DNA of 64,000 nt, taken from contig NZ_CP011801.1 in the NCBI RefSeq assembly GCF_001273775.1, positions 372,001 to 436,000 of the forward strand. Reading direction: 5' to 3'. How positions within the stretch are numbered: the stretch's first letter is position 1; every line of letters begins with the position of its first letter. A program made the position numbers and the translations under genes. Under the pieces are notes generated by a model. That model was not told where the DNA came from. It saw nothing but the letters and a program-made list of their open reading frames with translations, and made no database searches. Positions 27,020 to 35,716 of the stretch are shown here, piece by piece. The stretch is from Nitrospira moscoviensis. GTDB lineage: Bacteria > Nitrospirota > Nitrospiria > Nitrospirales > Nitrospiraceae.

Positions 27020-28078
27020 TCACCGGGGCCCCGCCGGCGCCGCGGCTTTGAGCGGCATGGGAGTCCAGTTCTCGCCGCCGTCCGTCGAACGGTACAGGCC
27101 GCTGCCGTTGGTGCCGGCGAAGAGTTCTTGAGCATTGCGCGGGCTCATCGCGAGCGTGCGGATGTTGAGCGTCGCCAGGCCATTATTGATCGTCTGGAAC
27201 GTCCGGCCGCCGTCCGTGCTTTTCCAGACGCCGCCGGGCCCTCCGATATACAGGAGATCGGTTTGCGCCGGATGGATCAGGATGCTGCTCACGAAGGGAT
27301 CGGGCAGCGTCAGGCCGATCCGTTCCCAGGTTTCGCCGCGGGTCTTGGTCATGAACAATCCCTTCGTGGTGCCCGCATAGACGACGCGGGAATCGAGCGG
27401 ATCGATCACCAGCACGTTTACGCCCAGCGCCATGGCGGCCATGAGCTCCGACTCCGGAATGAGGCCGGTATTGATTTTCTTCCAGCTCGCCGCTCCGTCG
27501 TCCGACCGGTAGACGCCGCCCGTCGTGCCGGCGTACAGCACGCGCGGGTCTTTCGGATCGATCGCGATCGAGACGACGATGTGCACCTCCTTCATGCCCC
27601 CCATCCGCTCTTCCCATTCCCGGCCGCCGTCTTTCGTGTAATAGGCGCCGACCGTCGTCGCCGCATAGATCTGCTCGTTGTCGCGGGGATGGAAGACGAA
27701 CTGATTGACGAAGGAGACGTGTTCCTTCAGCCCGACGTTATGCGGCAGCCAATGCTGGCCCCCGTCGGGACTCTTGTAGACGGCGTCGCCCATCGTGCCG
27801 GCATAGACCGTCGCGGGCAGTTTCGGGTCGATCGCCACGGTCGTGACGCGGCGCGCGCTGAAACTGGGAAACCGCTCCCAGGTCGCGCCGGCGTCGCGGG
27901 ATTTATAGACCGCGTCGTTCGTGGCGACGTAAAGGATGTGCGCGTTCGTCGGATGAAGCGCGATCGAGACGATCGACTCGCTGTCCTTTTCGCAGGCCGT
28001 CAGCCAGAGGCAGGAGACAAGCGAAGCGAGCAGTCCGAGCTGCCGGAGTCGTGGATGCAGGCAAGGCCAAGGGGGCAT
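27020..28078 (-). CDS. BNR/YCF48-type beta-propeller lipoprotein
   Basis: 352 residues: signal and lipobox WLTAC at the N-terminus, then six or more repeats of the type AGTxxDAVYKSPDGGQHW, GGVYRSDDGAASW, GLFMTKTRGETW, GGVWKSTDGGRTF, GLYRSTDGGENW. Each carries the Asp-box S/T-x-D-x-G-x-x-W/F. This is a propeller like the photosystem II assembly factor YCF48 or sialidase-like domains, here outer-membrane bound. No catalytic residues can be assigned. It stands alone. Confidence 0.82.
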   Translation of the reverse strand: MPPWPCLHPRLRQLGLLASLVSCLWLTACEKDSESIVSIALHPTNAHILYVATNDAVYKSRDAGATWERFPSFSARRVTTVAIDPKLPATVYAGTMGDAVYKSPDGGQHWLPHNVGLKEHVSFVNQFVFHPRDNEQIYAATTVGAYYTKDGGREWEERMGGMKEVHIVVSIAIDPKDPRVLYAGTTGGVYRSDDGAASWKKINTGLIPESELMAAMALGVNVLVIDPLDSRVVYAGTTKGLFMTKTRGETWERIGLTLPDPFVSSILIHPAQTDLLYIGGPGGVWKSTDGGRTFQTINNGLATLNIRTLAMSPRNAQELFAGTNGSGLYRSTDGGENWTPMPLKAAAPAGPR

Positions 28079-28239
28079 GGAGCGTGATCGAACCGAGCGA
28101 CCAAAGTGGCGGGAGACCTAACCATAGGCGAGAGACGTGAGTCAAGCAGGAAGCCCCGCCGGCGCCGTGGCGCCTCGCCTTGCCCGGCTCCTGCGTTCGA
28201 GCCTAAGATGAATCAACTATTCCAACCGGGAGGTGTGCT

Positions 28240-28545
28240 ATGCCGACCTACATCAGCTTGGTCAAGTTCACCCAACAGGGCCTCACCACGATGAAGGACA
28301 AGGGCGTCGAGCGGGCGGAGCTGGTCCAGAAGCATGCCAAGGCGCAGGGCGGCCGGTTGGTGCAGGCCTATTACTGTCTGGGCGAGTACGACGTCGTGGC
28401 CGTGTGGGAATTCCCCGACAATCGCGCGGCCATGAAGGCCGCCGTGCTGAACGCGTCCATGGGACACATCCAAATCACGACGATGCCCGCGGTCGCCCGC
28501 GACGAGTGGAAGAAGCTGCTGCAGGAAACGCTGGGCAAAAAGTAA
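28240..28545 (+). CDS. GYD-domain protein
   Basis: 101 residues: MPTYISLVKFTQQGLTTMKD, GGRLVQAYYCLGEYDVVAVW and a helix. The CLGEYDVV segment is the GYD-type signature of a small dimeric alpha/beta-barrel ferredoxin-like fold. GGGAGG is well placed before the ATG. Its function is unknown; the fold is related to YCII and EthD proteins found elsewhere in the window. Confidence 0.85.
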   Translation: MPTYISLVKFTQQGLTTMKDKGVERAELVQKHAKAQGGRLVQAYYCLGEYDVVAVWEFPDNRAAMKAAVLNASMGHIQITTMPAVARDEWKKLLQETLGKK

Positions 28546-28549
28546 CGGC

Positions 28550-29110
28550 TCACCCCGCTGCCCGCAGCCGCATGCGGCAGAAGCGCCGGATCGGGTCGTC
28601 TTCCGCATCCGGATCGTCCTCGTCCCAGAGAACGGAGCGGACGTTCCAGCGGATGAGCGGATACACCAGCAGCGCCCCCGGCGAGGCGGCGAACGAGCCG
28701 AGGACGGAATAGAGGATGTCATCTTCTTCGAGTCTGGTCTGTACGCGCCGGGCCACGTCTTTGTACCAATTGCGATCATGGTTGTGCCGCCGCCGCGACT
28801 CGACCAGCCGCTGATACAGGACGTCCGGCCGATCGGCGCCGCTCAAAGAGGCCGTCTCGTCTTGCGGCGCATGCGATACCGCCCTGGCCGGCGGCGCCGG
28901 GTCGCCGAGGCCGCGCCACCGCGGCGCCGCATCCGGACCACGCGCGGACTGGCCGGCACGCCAGTCTGCTTCGAGCCGGTCCCTCGTCCGCGTGGATTCC
29001 CACACGTCGACCATCAGCGCGCCGAGACAGCGGGCTTCCTGCTCGCGCACGGTGGACAAGCAGCCGACCGACAGGATGGCAACGATGACGACAATGGGCA
29101 GAGCCCCCAT
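28550..29110 (-). CDS. Hypothetical lipoprotein
   Basis: 186 residues. MGALPIVVIVAILSVGC is a signal with a lipobox-like SVGC. The mature chain has a coil-prone RDRLEADWRAGQSARG and a central WYKDVARRVQTRLEEDDILYSVLGSF, ending in FCRMRLRAAG. It converges with the GYD gene four bases away. No family recognised. Confidence 0.55.
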   Translation of the reverse strand: MGALPIVVIVAILSVGCLSTVREQEARCLGALMVDVWESTRTRDRLEADWRAGQSARGPDAAPRWRGLGDPAPPARAVSHAPQDETASLSGADRPDVLYQRLVESRRRHNHDRNWYKDVARRVQTRLEEDDILYSVLGSFAASPGALLVYPLIRWNVRSVLWDEDDPDAEDDPIRRFCRMRLRAAG

Positions 29111-29212
29111 GGGCTCAAGCCTACGCCCGCGACGATCTGCGCTTCAAGAACACGTAGCCGCAGTCCCTACGTTGGATTCCAGGCTATCTCCCATACGTGC
29201 TGGTCGGGATCG

Positions 29213-29644
29213 CTACTTCTTGTCGGCGATCTGTGCCCTGATCCGTTCTTCCTGTTCTCGCAGCTCCGGCGTAAATTCGGCGCCGAAGTCCTCCGCTTCG
29301 AAGATTTGGCGGATTTCGATCTCGCCGTCTTTACCGTCGACGGCCGGATTGGGACAGCGCTTGACCCATTCGACTGCCTCTTCCATCGACCGGCACCGCC
29401 ACAGCCAGAAGCCGGCAATCAGCTCCTTCGTCTCAGGAAAAGGACCGTCGGTCACGGTCCGTGTATTTCCCGAGAATGTCACGCGCTTCCCCTTCGAGCT
29501 GGGCTGAAGGCCTTCGCCCGCCAGCATGACGCCGGCATTGGCGAGTTCTTCATTGAACCGGCCCATCTCGGTCAAAAGTGTCTCGCTCGGCATCACGCCG
29601 GCTTCCGAGTCCTTCGTGGCTTTGACGATGATCATGAATCGCAT
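29213..29644 (-). CDS. DGPF/YCII-family protein
   Basis: 143 residues. MRFMIIVKATKDSEAGVMPS, then TVTDGPFPETKELIAGFWLW, the DGPF signature, and a C-terminal helix EFTPELREQEERIRAQ. A small dimeric fold; its role is unknown, but it is one of the hallmark partners of ECF42 sigma factors. Upstream at 29730-29758 there is an ECF42-like promoter. It resembles the two DGPF genes at 45.5 and 49.7 kb only in fold. Confidence 0.85.
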   Translation of the reverse strand: MRFMIIVKATKDSEAGVMPSETLLTEMGRFNEELANAGVMLAGEGLQPSSKGKRVTFSGNTRTVTDGPFPETKELIAGFWLWRCRSMEEAVEWVKRCPNPAVDGKDGEIEIRQIFEAEDFGAEFTPELREQEERIRAQIADKK

Positions 29645-29729
29645 GGCAGCCAGCTCTCCTTGTTCTTTTACGGGTGAGTAGGGTTGACGAACACGCCGAC
29701 CATCCGGCGAGCCGATTGTTCTCTACCTC

Positions 29730-29758
29730 ATAGTCGAACGAACACCGAAAAATCGACC
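29730..29758 (-). promoter_or_regulatory. ECF42-like promoter (site D)
   Basis: On the minus strand: GGTCGA, 16 bases, CGACTAT. The same arrangement occurs at 50082-50110 and 45980-46008. It lies about 85 bases upstream of the DGPF gene start. Confidence 0.55.
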
Positions 29759-29843
29759 GCCATGCGGACCCATGTGGATGAGGCCAGCGCCCCGGCTTGA
29801 GCCGATCTGGTTCGATGCCGTGTTGGCCATGCGCCCCTCTCCC

Positions 29844-30806
29844 CTACGACCCAGCCAGTCGCTGATAAATCCTCCGCACATCGAGCATGATCTGGGCGCC
29901 GTAGGTCGGGCCGCTGTCTGTGCCGCCCAACCAGTCATTCCATGTTTCCACCATCCCATAAGGAAATCGAAGGGCGAGAGAGCCGAACCGCCGTTCGATG
30001 GATCGCCCAGTCGACGTGGCGAACAATCCCGAGTCGATCGTCGCCGCAAACTCCAGTTCCCAGCCCGGAGGGGTGACGCCGCCGTCATAGGCGGCAAGCG
30101 ACACGGACACCTGCCCGATCCATGACTGGGGGGCCAAGGCTGAGTTCCCATATGCGGCTCCCCCGAACACCTGCCCGTACTGTCCCATGGCGGAAAACCG
30201 GACATAACGGGAGAAGGCTTGAAGGGCGGGATTCGTCCCCATCACCGGCTGCAGCAGATCGGCCGGCGAAAGCCGTCGCAGCCCGATCCGACCGAACACT
30301 TCATGATAGAGCGACCCTGACGCAACACCGACGCTCGCGAAGCCGACGTCCGGCTGTCCGAACAGGTGGATCCATTTCGAGACCGAGCCGTTGATCATAA
30401 AGTCCGTTTCCTCGCGCCGCCGCCCGACCGGCACCGAACCGTTACCCAACAGGTGATGGACGAAGCCGTTTTGGATCGAGCGGGTCGGCTCCGGGTAGGT
30501 CGGCCCGGCACCGACCGTCAGGTTGGTATTCCAGCCCGGCCATCCCTGGAGGCGCTCGGTCCAACTGATGGTGGCAAAATTGAATCCTGCCGATTCCGTG
30601 ACCGCGCCAAACCGTTTTCCATCTTGGGTGAATTCGGTGAAGCGATTCAACGTGAGCCCTGTGACCAGCGTCCGTTCCTGATCCGGATATCCGATCGCCC
30701 CCCAATGCACGCTCGGCGCGACCGGCTCGGCCCGCGCGATGTGCACCCCTGAATGGACTGCCAGAACCGTCAAAGCTGCCGCGAGCACACAGAAAGCATG
30801 CTTCAT
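29844..30806 (-). CDS. Exported, probably outer-membrane beta-barrel protein
   Basis: 320 residues. A signal peptide (MKHAFCVLAAALTVLAVHSG, cleavage after ARA) is followed by alternating aromatic strands such as GFNFATISWTERLQGW and VRFSAMGQYGQVFGGAAYG, ending in MLDVRRIYQRLAGS. The pattern suggests a barrel or outer-membrane enzyme; no active site recognised. The ATG at 30806 is chosen because it starts the signal peptide; 67 more codons upstream lack one. Confidence 0.65.
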   Translation of the reverse strand: MKHAFCVLAAALTVLAVHSGVHIARAEPVAPSVHWGAIGYPDQERTLVTGLTLNRFTEFTQDGKRFGAVTESAGFNFATISWTERLQGWPGWNTNLTVGAGPTYPEPTRSIQNGFVHHLLGNGSVPVGRRREETDFMINGSVSKWIHLFGQPDVGFASVGVASGSLYHEVFGRIGLRRLSPADLLQPVMGTNPALQAFSRYVRFSAMGQYGQVFGGAAYGNSALAPQSWIGQVSVSLAAYDGGVTPPGWELEFAATIDSGLFATSTGRSIERRFGSLALRFPYGMVETWNDWLGGTDSGPTYGAQIMLDVRRIYQRLAGS

Positions 30807-30894
30807 GACCGTCGATCCAATGGAACGCGGTGCCCATGCGATCGCCCCATTCTTCTCGGCTGGCTTCCACCGGGACAGCGATCCCGTCACGTAT

Positions 30895-31710
30895 TCATCC
30901 GCACGACTGTTGTCGTGCGAAGGAACTCTCCAGAGAACAGCTCTGTGGGGCGAGCCGACCGAGGGTCGTCCCCTTGGCGGCCGGATCGAGTGATAGCCGC
31001 GCGGCAAGCTTGAGTCGTTTCAGGGCCGCCAGATGCAGCAGGATCGACAGGGGCACGGCATAGAGCGGCACCGCCGCCAGCGGAAATCCCGTAATCAAGA
31101 CGTTGGGGTTCTCCAAGGCAAGCGTTTGGAACGGTCCTGGTGAGGACAGAAACCCTGCGGTCACCGCCACGATGAGATCGATGAGGCCGAATATATTCCA
31201 GCCCGCCGCCGCAAGGCAGGACCAACGATAACCCTTGTAAAGCGCGTAGCCGATCGCAGGGGCCGTCAAACCTACCGCGACGTCGCCCCAGCCTGCCGGT
31301 ATCGCGAACTCACCCGGCATCCGGTCCAGGGAATACAGCACCAAGAAGATCAGTCCCACCACCCGATAGCATTGGACACCGATCAGCCAGGGCAGCGGAA
31401 TCGACGCAACCACGGTCTTCAGCACCGAGGATCGATTCAGCAGCCACGCGCCTGTGATCACCAGTAGTGCGATGCCGAATACCAGTCCCGGAAATGCCCG
31501 CGAGGGAGCGGCTTGCACTATCCCATTGCTTCCAAGGACGAAGGCGAGGACGAGCCACCCGACGAGATACGCTCCCGATGCGAGGCCAAAACGCCGCCGC
31601 GTCCCGCTGTCGAGCGCAGCGCGCCGGGCAGAGACCATGAGCAGGGCCCACACGGCACCGGCGATCACCAGAATCAACGATACGACCGTTCCTGAGACGA
31701 CTGACGGCAT
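30895..31710 (-). CDS. Integral membrane protein
   Basis: 271 residues, seven or so hydrophobic helices from SGTVVSLILVIAGAVWALLM to LYAVPLSILLHLAALKRL. The C-terminal 30 residues are polar. No family recognised. GAAGGAGG precedes the ATG. A sigma-54-like promoter (31832-31847) and two palindromes (31947-31981) lie upstream. Confidence 0.7.
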   Translation of the reverse strand: MPSVVSGTVVSLILVIAGAVWALLMVSARRAALDSGTRRRFGLASGAYLVGWLVLAFVLGSNGIVQAAPSRAFPGLVFGIALLVITGAWLLNRSSVLKTVVASIPLPWLIGVQCYRVVGLIFLVLYSLDRMPGEFAIPAGWGDVAVGLTAPAIGYALYKGYRWSCLAAAGWNIFGLIDLIVAVTAGFLSSPGPFQTLALENPNVLITGFPLAAVPLYAVPLSILLHLAALKRLKLAARLSLDPAAKGTTLGRLAPQSCSLESSFARQQSCG

Positions 31711-31831
31711 AGGGCACCTCCTTCTTCAGGATCTCTGACATCCCGCGCCATCTCCTCACCTCGCCGGGCGCCATCGTTCGCATCACCACGCTGCGACCGG
31801 CACGGAGGGCTGTCATGGTTCGGAAAGGATG

Positions 31832-31847
31832 AGCAACGACCATTCCG
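31832..31847 (-). promoter_or_regulatory. Possible sigma-54 promoter
   Basis: Minus strand reads GG-AATGGTCGTT-GC: -24 GG and -12 GC with the exact ten-base spacing and a full TTGC at -12, but the -24 half matches only in part. It sits about 120 bases before the membrane gene start at 31710. Confidence 0.4.
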
Positions 31848-31946
31848 CAAGAAGCGTCAGGCTTCCGACGGCTCGTAACACTGGATTGTCCGAGAGCTTT
31901 TCGAAAGAAGAGGCGGGGCGCAGGCGCGCTACCGCTCGCGACGCTA

Positions 31947-31981
31947 TGCCGAATTATCGGCACAGCGCCGATAGATCGGCG
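31947..31981. promoter_or_regulatory. Two adjacent palindromes, possible activator site
   Basis: TGCCGA-ATTA-TCGGCA (31947-31962) and CGCCGAT-AG-ATCGGCG (31966-31981), perfect arms, centres 19 bases apart, both with the core GCCGA/TCGGC. They are just past the stop of the FhlA-like activator gene and roughly 100-150 bases upstream of the -24/-12 element, a usual place for an enhancer. No T-run follows them, so a terminator is less likely. Confidence 0.5.
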
Positions 31982-31983
31982 TG

Positions 31984-34572
31984 TCAGTTGGGGCGGGCAA
32001 TGCCCAGTTTCTGCATCTTGGATTGGAGGGTGGTGCGTTTCATCCCAAGTTTGGCAGCTGCGCCCGATGCACCGCCGATGATCCAATGGCTGTCTTGGAG
32101 AACTTTGACGATATGCTCGCGTTCCAGGTCTTCCAGCTTCGCCGTCGCACCGTTCGTTGTGCCGGCACCGCGTTTCAGTTCCGCCAGCGGAACGGCCAGC
32201 TCGCTCCCGGATGAAAGGATCACGGCCCGTTCGATGAAGTTTTCCAGCTCCCGCACATTGCCCGGCCAGGGATACGCCTGCAGCGCCTTCATCGCCGCCG
32301 CGGGAATCGTCTCCACGCGCTTTTTCATCCGCTGGGCGAACTTCTGGGTGAAATGCCTGACGAGCAACGGGATATCCTCCACCCGCTCGCGCAAGGGCGG
32401 CACCGTGACAGGAAACACGTTGAGCCGGTAAAACAAATCGCTGCGGAATGCCTTGCCTTCCACCATGGCCGCCAAGTCCCGATTGGTCGCGGCGATGACG
32501 CGCACATCGACCCGGACGGTCTTGGTGCTCCCCAGCCGCTCGAATTCCCGTTCCTGCAGCACCCGGAGCAATTTGACTTGAAGATCCAGCGGAATCTCGC
32601 CCACTTCGTCGAGGAACAGCGTCCCGCGGTCGGCCAATTCAAAGCGTCCGATTTTTCTCGCGATGGCGCCGGTGAAAGCGCCTTTCTCGTGCCCGAACAG
32701 CTCGCTCTCCAGCAGGCCGGTCGGAATCGCCGCGCAGTTCAGTTTGACGAACGTCCGCTCGCGCCGCTCGCTCAGGTTGTGGAGCGCGCGTGCGACCAGC
32801 TCTTTCCCGCTGCCGGTTTCTCCCAGAATGAGCACCGTGGCGTCGGTCGCCGCGACGGTCTTCACCTGCGTGAGGACCTGCCTGAGCGCGCGGCTTTCGC
32901 CCACGATTTCCTCGAAGTTGTATTCCGTTTGGATTTCCTCTTCGAGATACAGCTTCTCCTTCGCCAGCTTTTCTTTGAGCTCGGCAATTTCCCTGTAGGC
33001 CAGTCCGTTTTCCACCGCAATGGCGATCTGCTGCGCGACCTGATGCAGCAGCTCACAGTCGGCCGGGGTGAAGGCTTCCTCGCGCGTCCGTCCCACGTTC
33101 AGCGCGCCCAGCACCCGGTCATGCGACAGCAGGGGCACGGAGCAGAACGAGCGGACGCCCTGAGCCAGCAGCCGCCGGGCGATGTCGGAGTCGGCCGCCA
33201 ACTGCTCCAGATCCCGCAGGCGATAGACCACGGGCTTTCTGGCGGCGATGGCCTCATCCGAGGGCGACGTGCTTTGCGGCGTGACCGGCACCTCCTCCAC
33301 AAACTCTTCCTCTTTGTCGAAATCCAGCACGTGTACGCGGCAGCGCTGCATCGCGGCCTCGTACAGCACGAGGGCCGAACCGTCGTGCCGGATGACTGTT
33401 CGCAAGCAGGCGCTCACCGCGGCAAACACGTCCCGGAGGTCCAAGTGCGAGACCACCGCGTTGTTCACTTCCAACAACAGCCGCACTCGGTCTCGCTCGT
33501 GTTCGAGCTGGCGCTGAGCCGATCTGGCGCTCTCCGCGTTCAAGACGTTGTCCACCGCCACCGCGACCTGTGCGGCCACCTGTTGCATGAATGCGATATC
33601 CGTTTCGTGGTACACGCGCCGGTGCAGGCTGCCGAACCCCATGGCGCCGAGACGCCGCTGCGCCGTCGTGAGCGGCACCACGCAGAACGACTGCACGCCG
33701 TTTTCCCGCAGCTTCGCAATCAACATCGGAAAACGTTCCTCTTGCGCGGTATCGTTCACGACCAGCGGCCGTTGGGTTTTCCACACCAGACCGCCCGGGG
33801 ATTGGTCCAGAGGGATCTCAAGCCCCGGGCTGATCGTGCTGGGCTGCGACGTCACCAAAAAACACAACCGCATGACGTCGCGCTCGGGCTCGTGCAAGAC
33901 GGCGTTGATGTAATCGAACGGCACGACATGAGGCAGCCGTTGGGCCAGGTCGTGGAAGAGCTCGTTGAGATCCTGGTGCGAGGCGATGGCCTCCGACACC
34001 TCCAGCAGGAGCCGCAACCGGTCCCGATCACGTGTCAGGTCCTGGTGGTGGAGCACATTGTCCACGGTGACCGCGATTTGCCGCGCCACCTGCCGAAGAA
34101 ACTCGACGTCCGTGTCGTCATAGGCGCCCGGCTGCACGCTGGCGAACCCGATCGTGCCCAGCCGCCGCAGCGCCGTGGTGAGGGGCAGGATGCACAGCGA
34201 GCGGATGCCGTCTTCCCGCATCCGCCCGATGACCTTCGGCCAGCGCGTCTCGTCGGAGATGTCCGTGAGGATGAGCGCCTGTTGCTGGCGCCAGACCAAG
34301 CCGGTCGGCGTTTCATCGAGCGGCTCTTCGTGGCCTCCGATGAGATCGGCGGGGACGTTGGCTTGCAGCGTGTGCAGCCGCATCACCTGGCGCTCCGGAT
34401 CGTGGAGGGACAGGGCGACGAAATTCACGGGGACGACGCGAGGGAGGCGCTGGGCGAGATCGTGGAAGAGCTCGGTCACACTACGCCGCCTGGAGATCAG
34501 ATCCGTGATCTCCAACAGCGTCTGGTACTGTTCTGCCAATGTGTCGCAGGGCGATGCGGCCGGCCTACCCAT
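31984..34572 (-). CDS. FhlA-like sigma-54 activator with three GAF domains
   Basis: 862 residues. Three GAF-type domains in a row (about 20-170, 190-345, 360-510), each with repeated motifs like [20 protein letters not shown] and [20 protein letters not shown], then an AAA+ domain with Walker [15 protein letters not shown], the sigma-54 loop [13 protein letters not shown] and [14 protein letters not shown], and a C-terminal Fis-type helix-turn-helix. The GAF repeats suggest sensing of small ligands or formate-like molecules. The ATG at 34572 follows GAGGGCC; an in-frame ATG seven codons earlier is weaker. Confidence 0.92.
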   Translation of the reverse strand: MGRPAASPCDTLAEQYQTLLEITDLISRRRSVTELFHDLAQRLPRVVPVNFVALSLHDPERQVMRLHTLQANVPADLIGGHEEPLDETPTGLVWRQQQALILTDISDETRWPKVIGRMREDGIRSLCILPLTTALRRLGTIGFASVQPGAYDDTDVEFLRQVARQIAVTVDNVLHHQDLTRDRDRLRLLLEVSEAIASHQDLNELFHDLAQRLPHVVPFDYINAVLHEPERDVMRLCFLVTSQPSTISPGLEIPLDQSPGGLVWKTQRPLVVNDTAQEERFPMLIAKLRENGVQSFCVVPLTTAQRRLGAMGFGSLHRRVYHETDIAFMQQVAAQVAVAVDNVLNAESARSAQRQLEHERDRVRLLLEVNNAVVSHLDLRDVFAAVSACLRTVIRHDGSALVLYEAAMQRCRVHVLDFDKEEEFVEEVPVTPQSTSPSDEAIAARKPVVYRLRDLEQLAADSDIARRLLAQGVRSFCSVPLLSHDRVLGALNVGRTREEAFTPADCELLHQVAQQIAIAVENGLAYREIAELKEKLAKEKLYLEEEIQTEYNFEEIVGESRALRQVLTQVKTVAATDATVLILGETGSGKELVARALHNLSERRERTFVKLNCAAIPTGLLESELFGHEKGAFTGAIARKIGRFELADRGTLFLDEVGEIPLDLQVKLLRVLQEREFERLGSTKTVRVDVRVIAATNRDLAAMVEGKAFRSDLFYRLNVFPVTVPPLRERVEDIPLLVRHFTQKFAQRMKKRVETIPAAAMKALQAYPWPGNVRELENFIERAVILSSGSELAVPLAELKRGAGTTNGATAKLEDLEREHIVKVLQDSHWIIGGASGAAAKLGMKRTTLQSKMQKLGIARPN

Positions 34573-35038
34573 GGCCCTCACCGTGATGGACATCGATCAT
34601 AGTCGCCTGGGCGGCGGAACCGCAATGGCCGTGCGCCGACGCGCCGGCGGCTTCCCATGTCCCCTTCGCATAGAGATAGAAGGCCAGGCTGGCCAAAAAC
34701 ATTGCGTACCAGGTCCAATTCCGGCCCGGAATGAAATGCGCCGTGATATGAAGCGCAAAGACATCCATCCAGGGCTGATGGGCCGCCACGAGGAAGTTCC
34801 AAAGGAGATCCGGAAACATGGCAATCATATGACCGGTGAAGATCCAGAGTAACGGATGCCGCGTGCTTCGCCCCCATCCGAGTATGAGCGTCCCCATGAC
34901 GAGGAGCGCGGCCGAGGCGCCCACAAAGAAGTGCAGGAACCAATGAAACCGCGCGTCGCTCCGCTGATACGAGACGTACAAGATGACTTCGGCAGTCCCG
35001 AACAGGACCCAGGGCCAGAGAGCATGATGCGGTCTCAT
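34565..35038 (-). CDS. Membrane protein with histidine-rich tail
   Basis: 157 residues, four helices (for example [46 protein letters not shown]). The last 25 residues hold HGHCGSAAQ and DVHHGEGHG and may bind metal. It overlaps the activator start by eight bases and its own start overlaps the next gene upstream as ATGA. The likely role is unknown. Confidence 0.7.
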   Translation of the reverse strand: MRPHHALWPWVLFGTAEVILYVSYQRSDARFHWFLHFFVGASAALLVMGTLILGWGRSTRHPLLWIFTGHMIAMFPDLLWNFLVAAHQPWMDVFALHITAHFIPGRNWTWYAMFLASLAFYLYAKGTWEAAGASAHGHCGSAAQATMIDVHHGEGHG

Positions 35039-35574
35039 GATTTCATGTCGCTCAGGAGCAGCCGGATTTCCCAGGCGCGCCGGGCATATCCCGGATCGAG
35101 CGTGCGGAAGCGGATGGAACCGGAGGCATCCACCAGCGCATAGCCGACGGGATACCCCTTATCGATCGGCCGGCGCAGGCGGAAGGCCTCGGCGATCGCT
35201 CCGTCCTGATCACTCAGAACACGATCGATTCCAGCCTCGATGATCGGCCTCGATCTATCGGATGTCACCACGATCAGCGCTGCATTTTTCGTGATGTCCG
35301 ATTGATCCGCCAAGTCGTGGAACAGGTGTCGTCCGGCGAGGCTGCGGTCAAAGATGATGACCGCCGGGCGGCCGTGGATATCGAGAGATGAAATCGTCGG
35401 CGCCGGCTCTTGTCCGGGCGGCAACACGACTCCCGTTCGCTGCCGAGCCGCATCGGGATCGTTCAACGGATTGCGTTGGTATTCGGCCAGACCGAGAAAC
35501 CCGGCAAAGAACAGGGCCACAGCGATCCAGATCCTGACAGAGAGGTGGACGCTCTTCCCTGCCTCCTCGGACAT
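35035..35574 (-). CDS. Membrane-anchored redoxin-like protein without cysteines
   Basis: 179 residues. After a short cytoplasmic N-terminus there is one helix (IWIAVALFFAGFLGLA, about 14-29). The outside part, PAVIIFDRSLAGRHLFHDLA through VGYALVDASGSIRFRTLD, has a peroxiredoxin/TlpA-like order of strands. No cysteine remains, so redox chemistry is doubtful. The ATG at 35574 follows AAAGGCGG. It overlaps the next gene. Confidence 0.6.
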   Translation of the reverse strand: MSEEAGKSVHLSVRIWIAVALFFAGFLGLAEYQRNPLNDPDAARQRTGVVLPPGQEPAPTISSLDIHGRPAVIIFDRSLAGRHLFHDLADQSDITKNAALIVVTSDRSRPIIEAGIDRVLSDQDGAIAEAFRLRRPIDKGYPVGYALVDASGSIRFRTLDPGYARRAWEIRLLLSDMKS

Positions 35575-35593
35575 CGACCGCCTTTCTGCTGCG

Positions 35594-35713
35594 TCATCCA
35601 CTCGTCCGCGCCTTTCTTGAATTCCTCGGCAGTCCGAACAGAGACGCAAACCACTTCGCCGAGGCCCTCTTGTCGCGCGCCGGGACAATGGTGTGATTGA
35701 GCTCGATGGTCAT
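35594..35713 (-). pseudogene. Truncated glyoxalase (VOC) gene, start only
   Basis: A GAGGTGAT ribosome site is followed by MTIELNHTIVPARDKRASAK and WFASLFGLP, which is the exact beginning of VOC/glyoxalase proteins. After 29 residues the match ends, the frame runs about ten more codons into a stop, and no VOC sequence follows in any frame. The rest of the gene is missing. It lies between the nucleoside hydrolase and the redoxin-like gene. Confidence 0.65.
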
Positions 35714-35716
35714 GGA

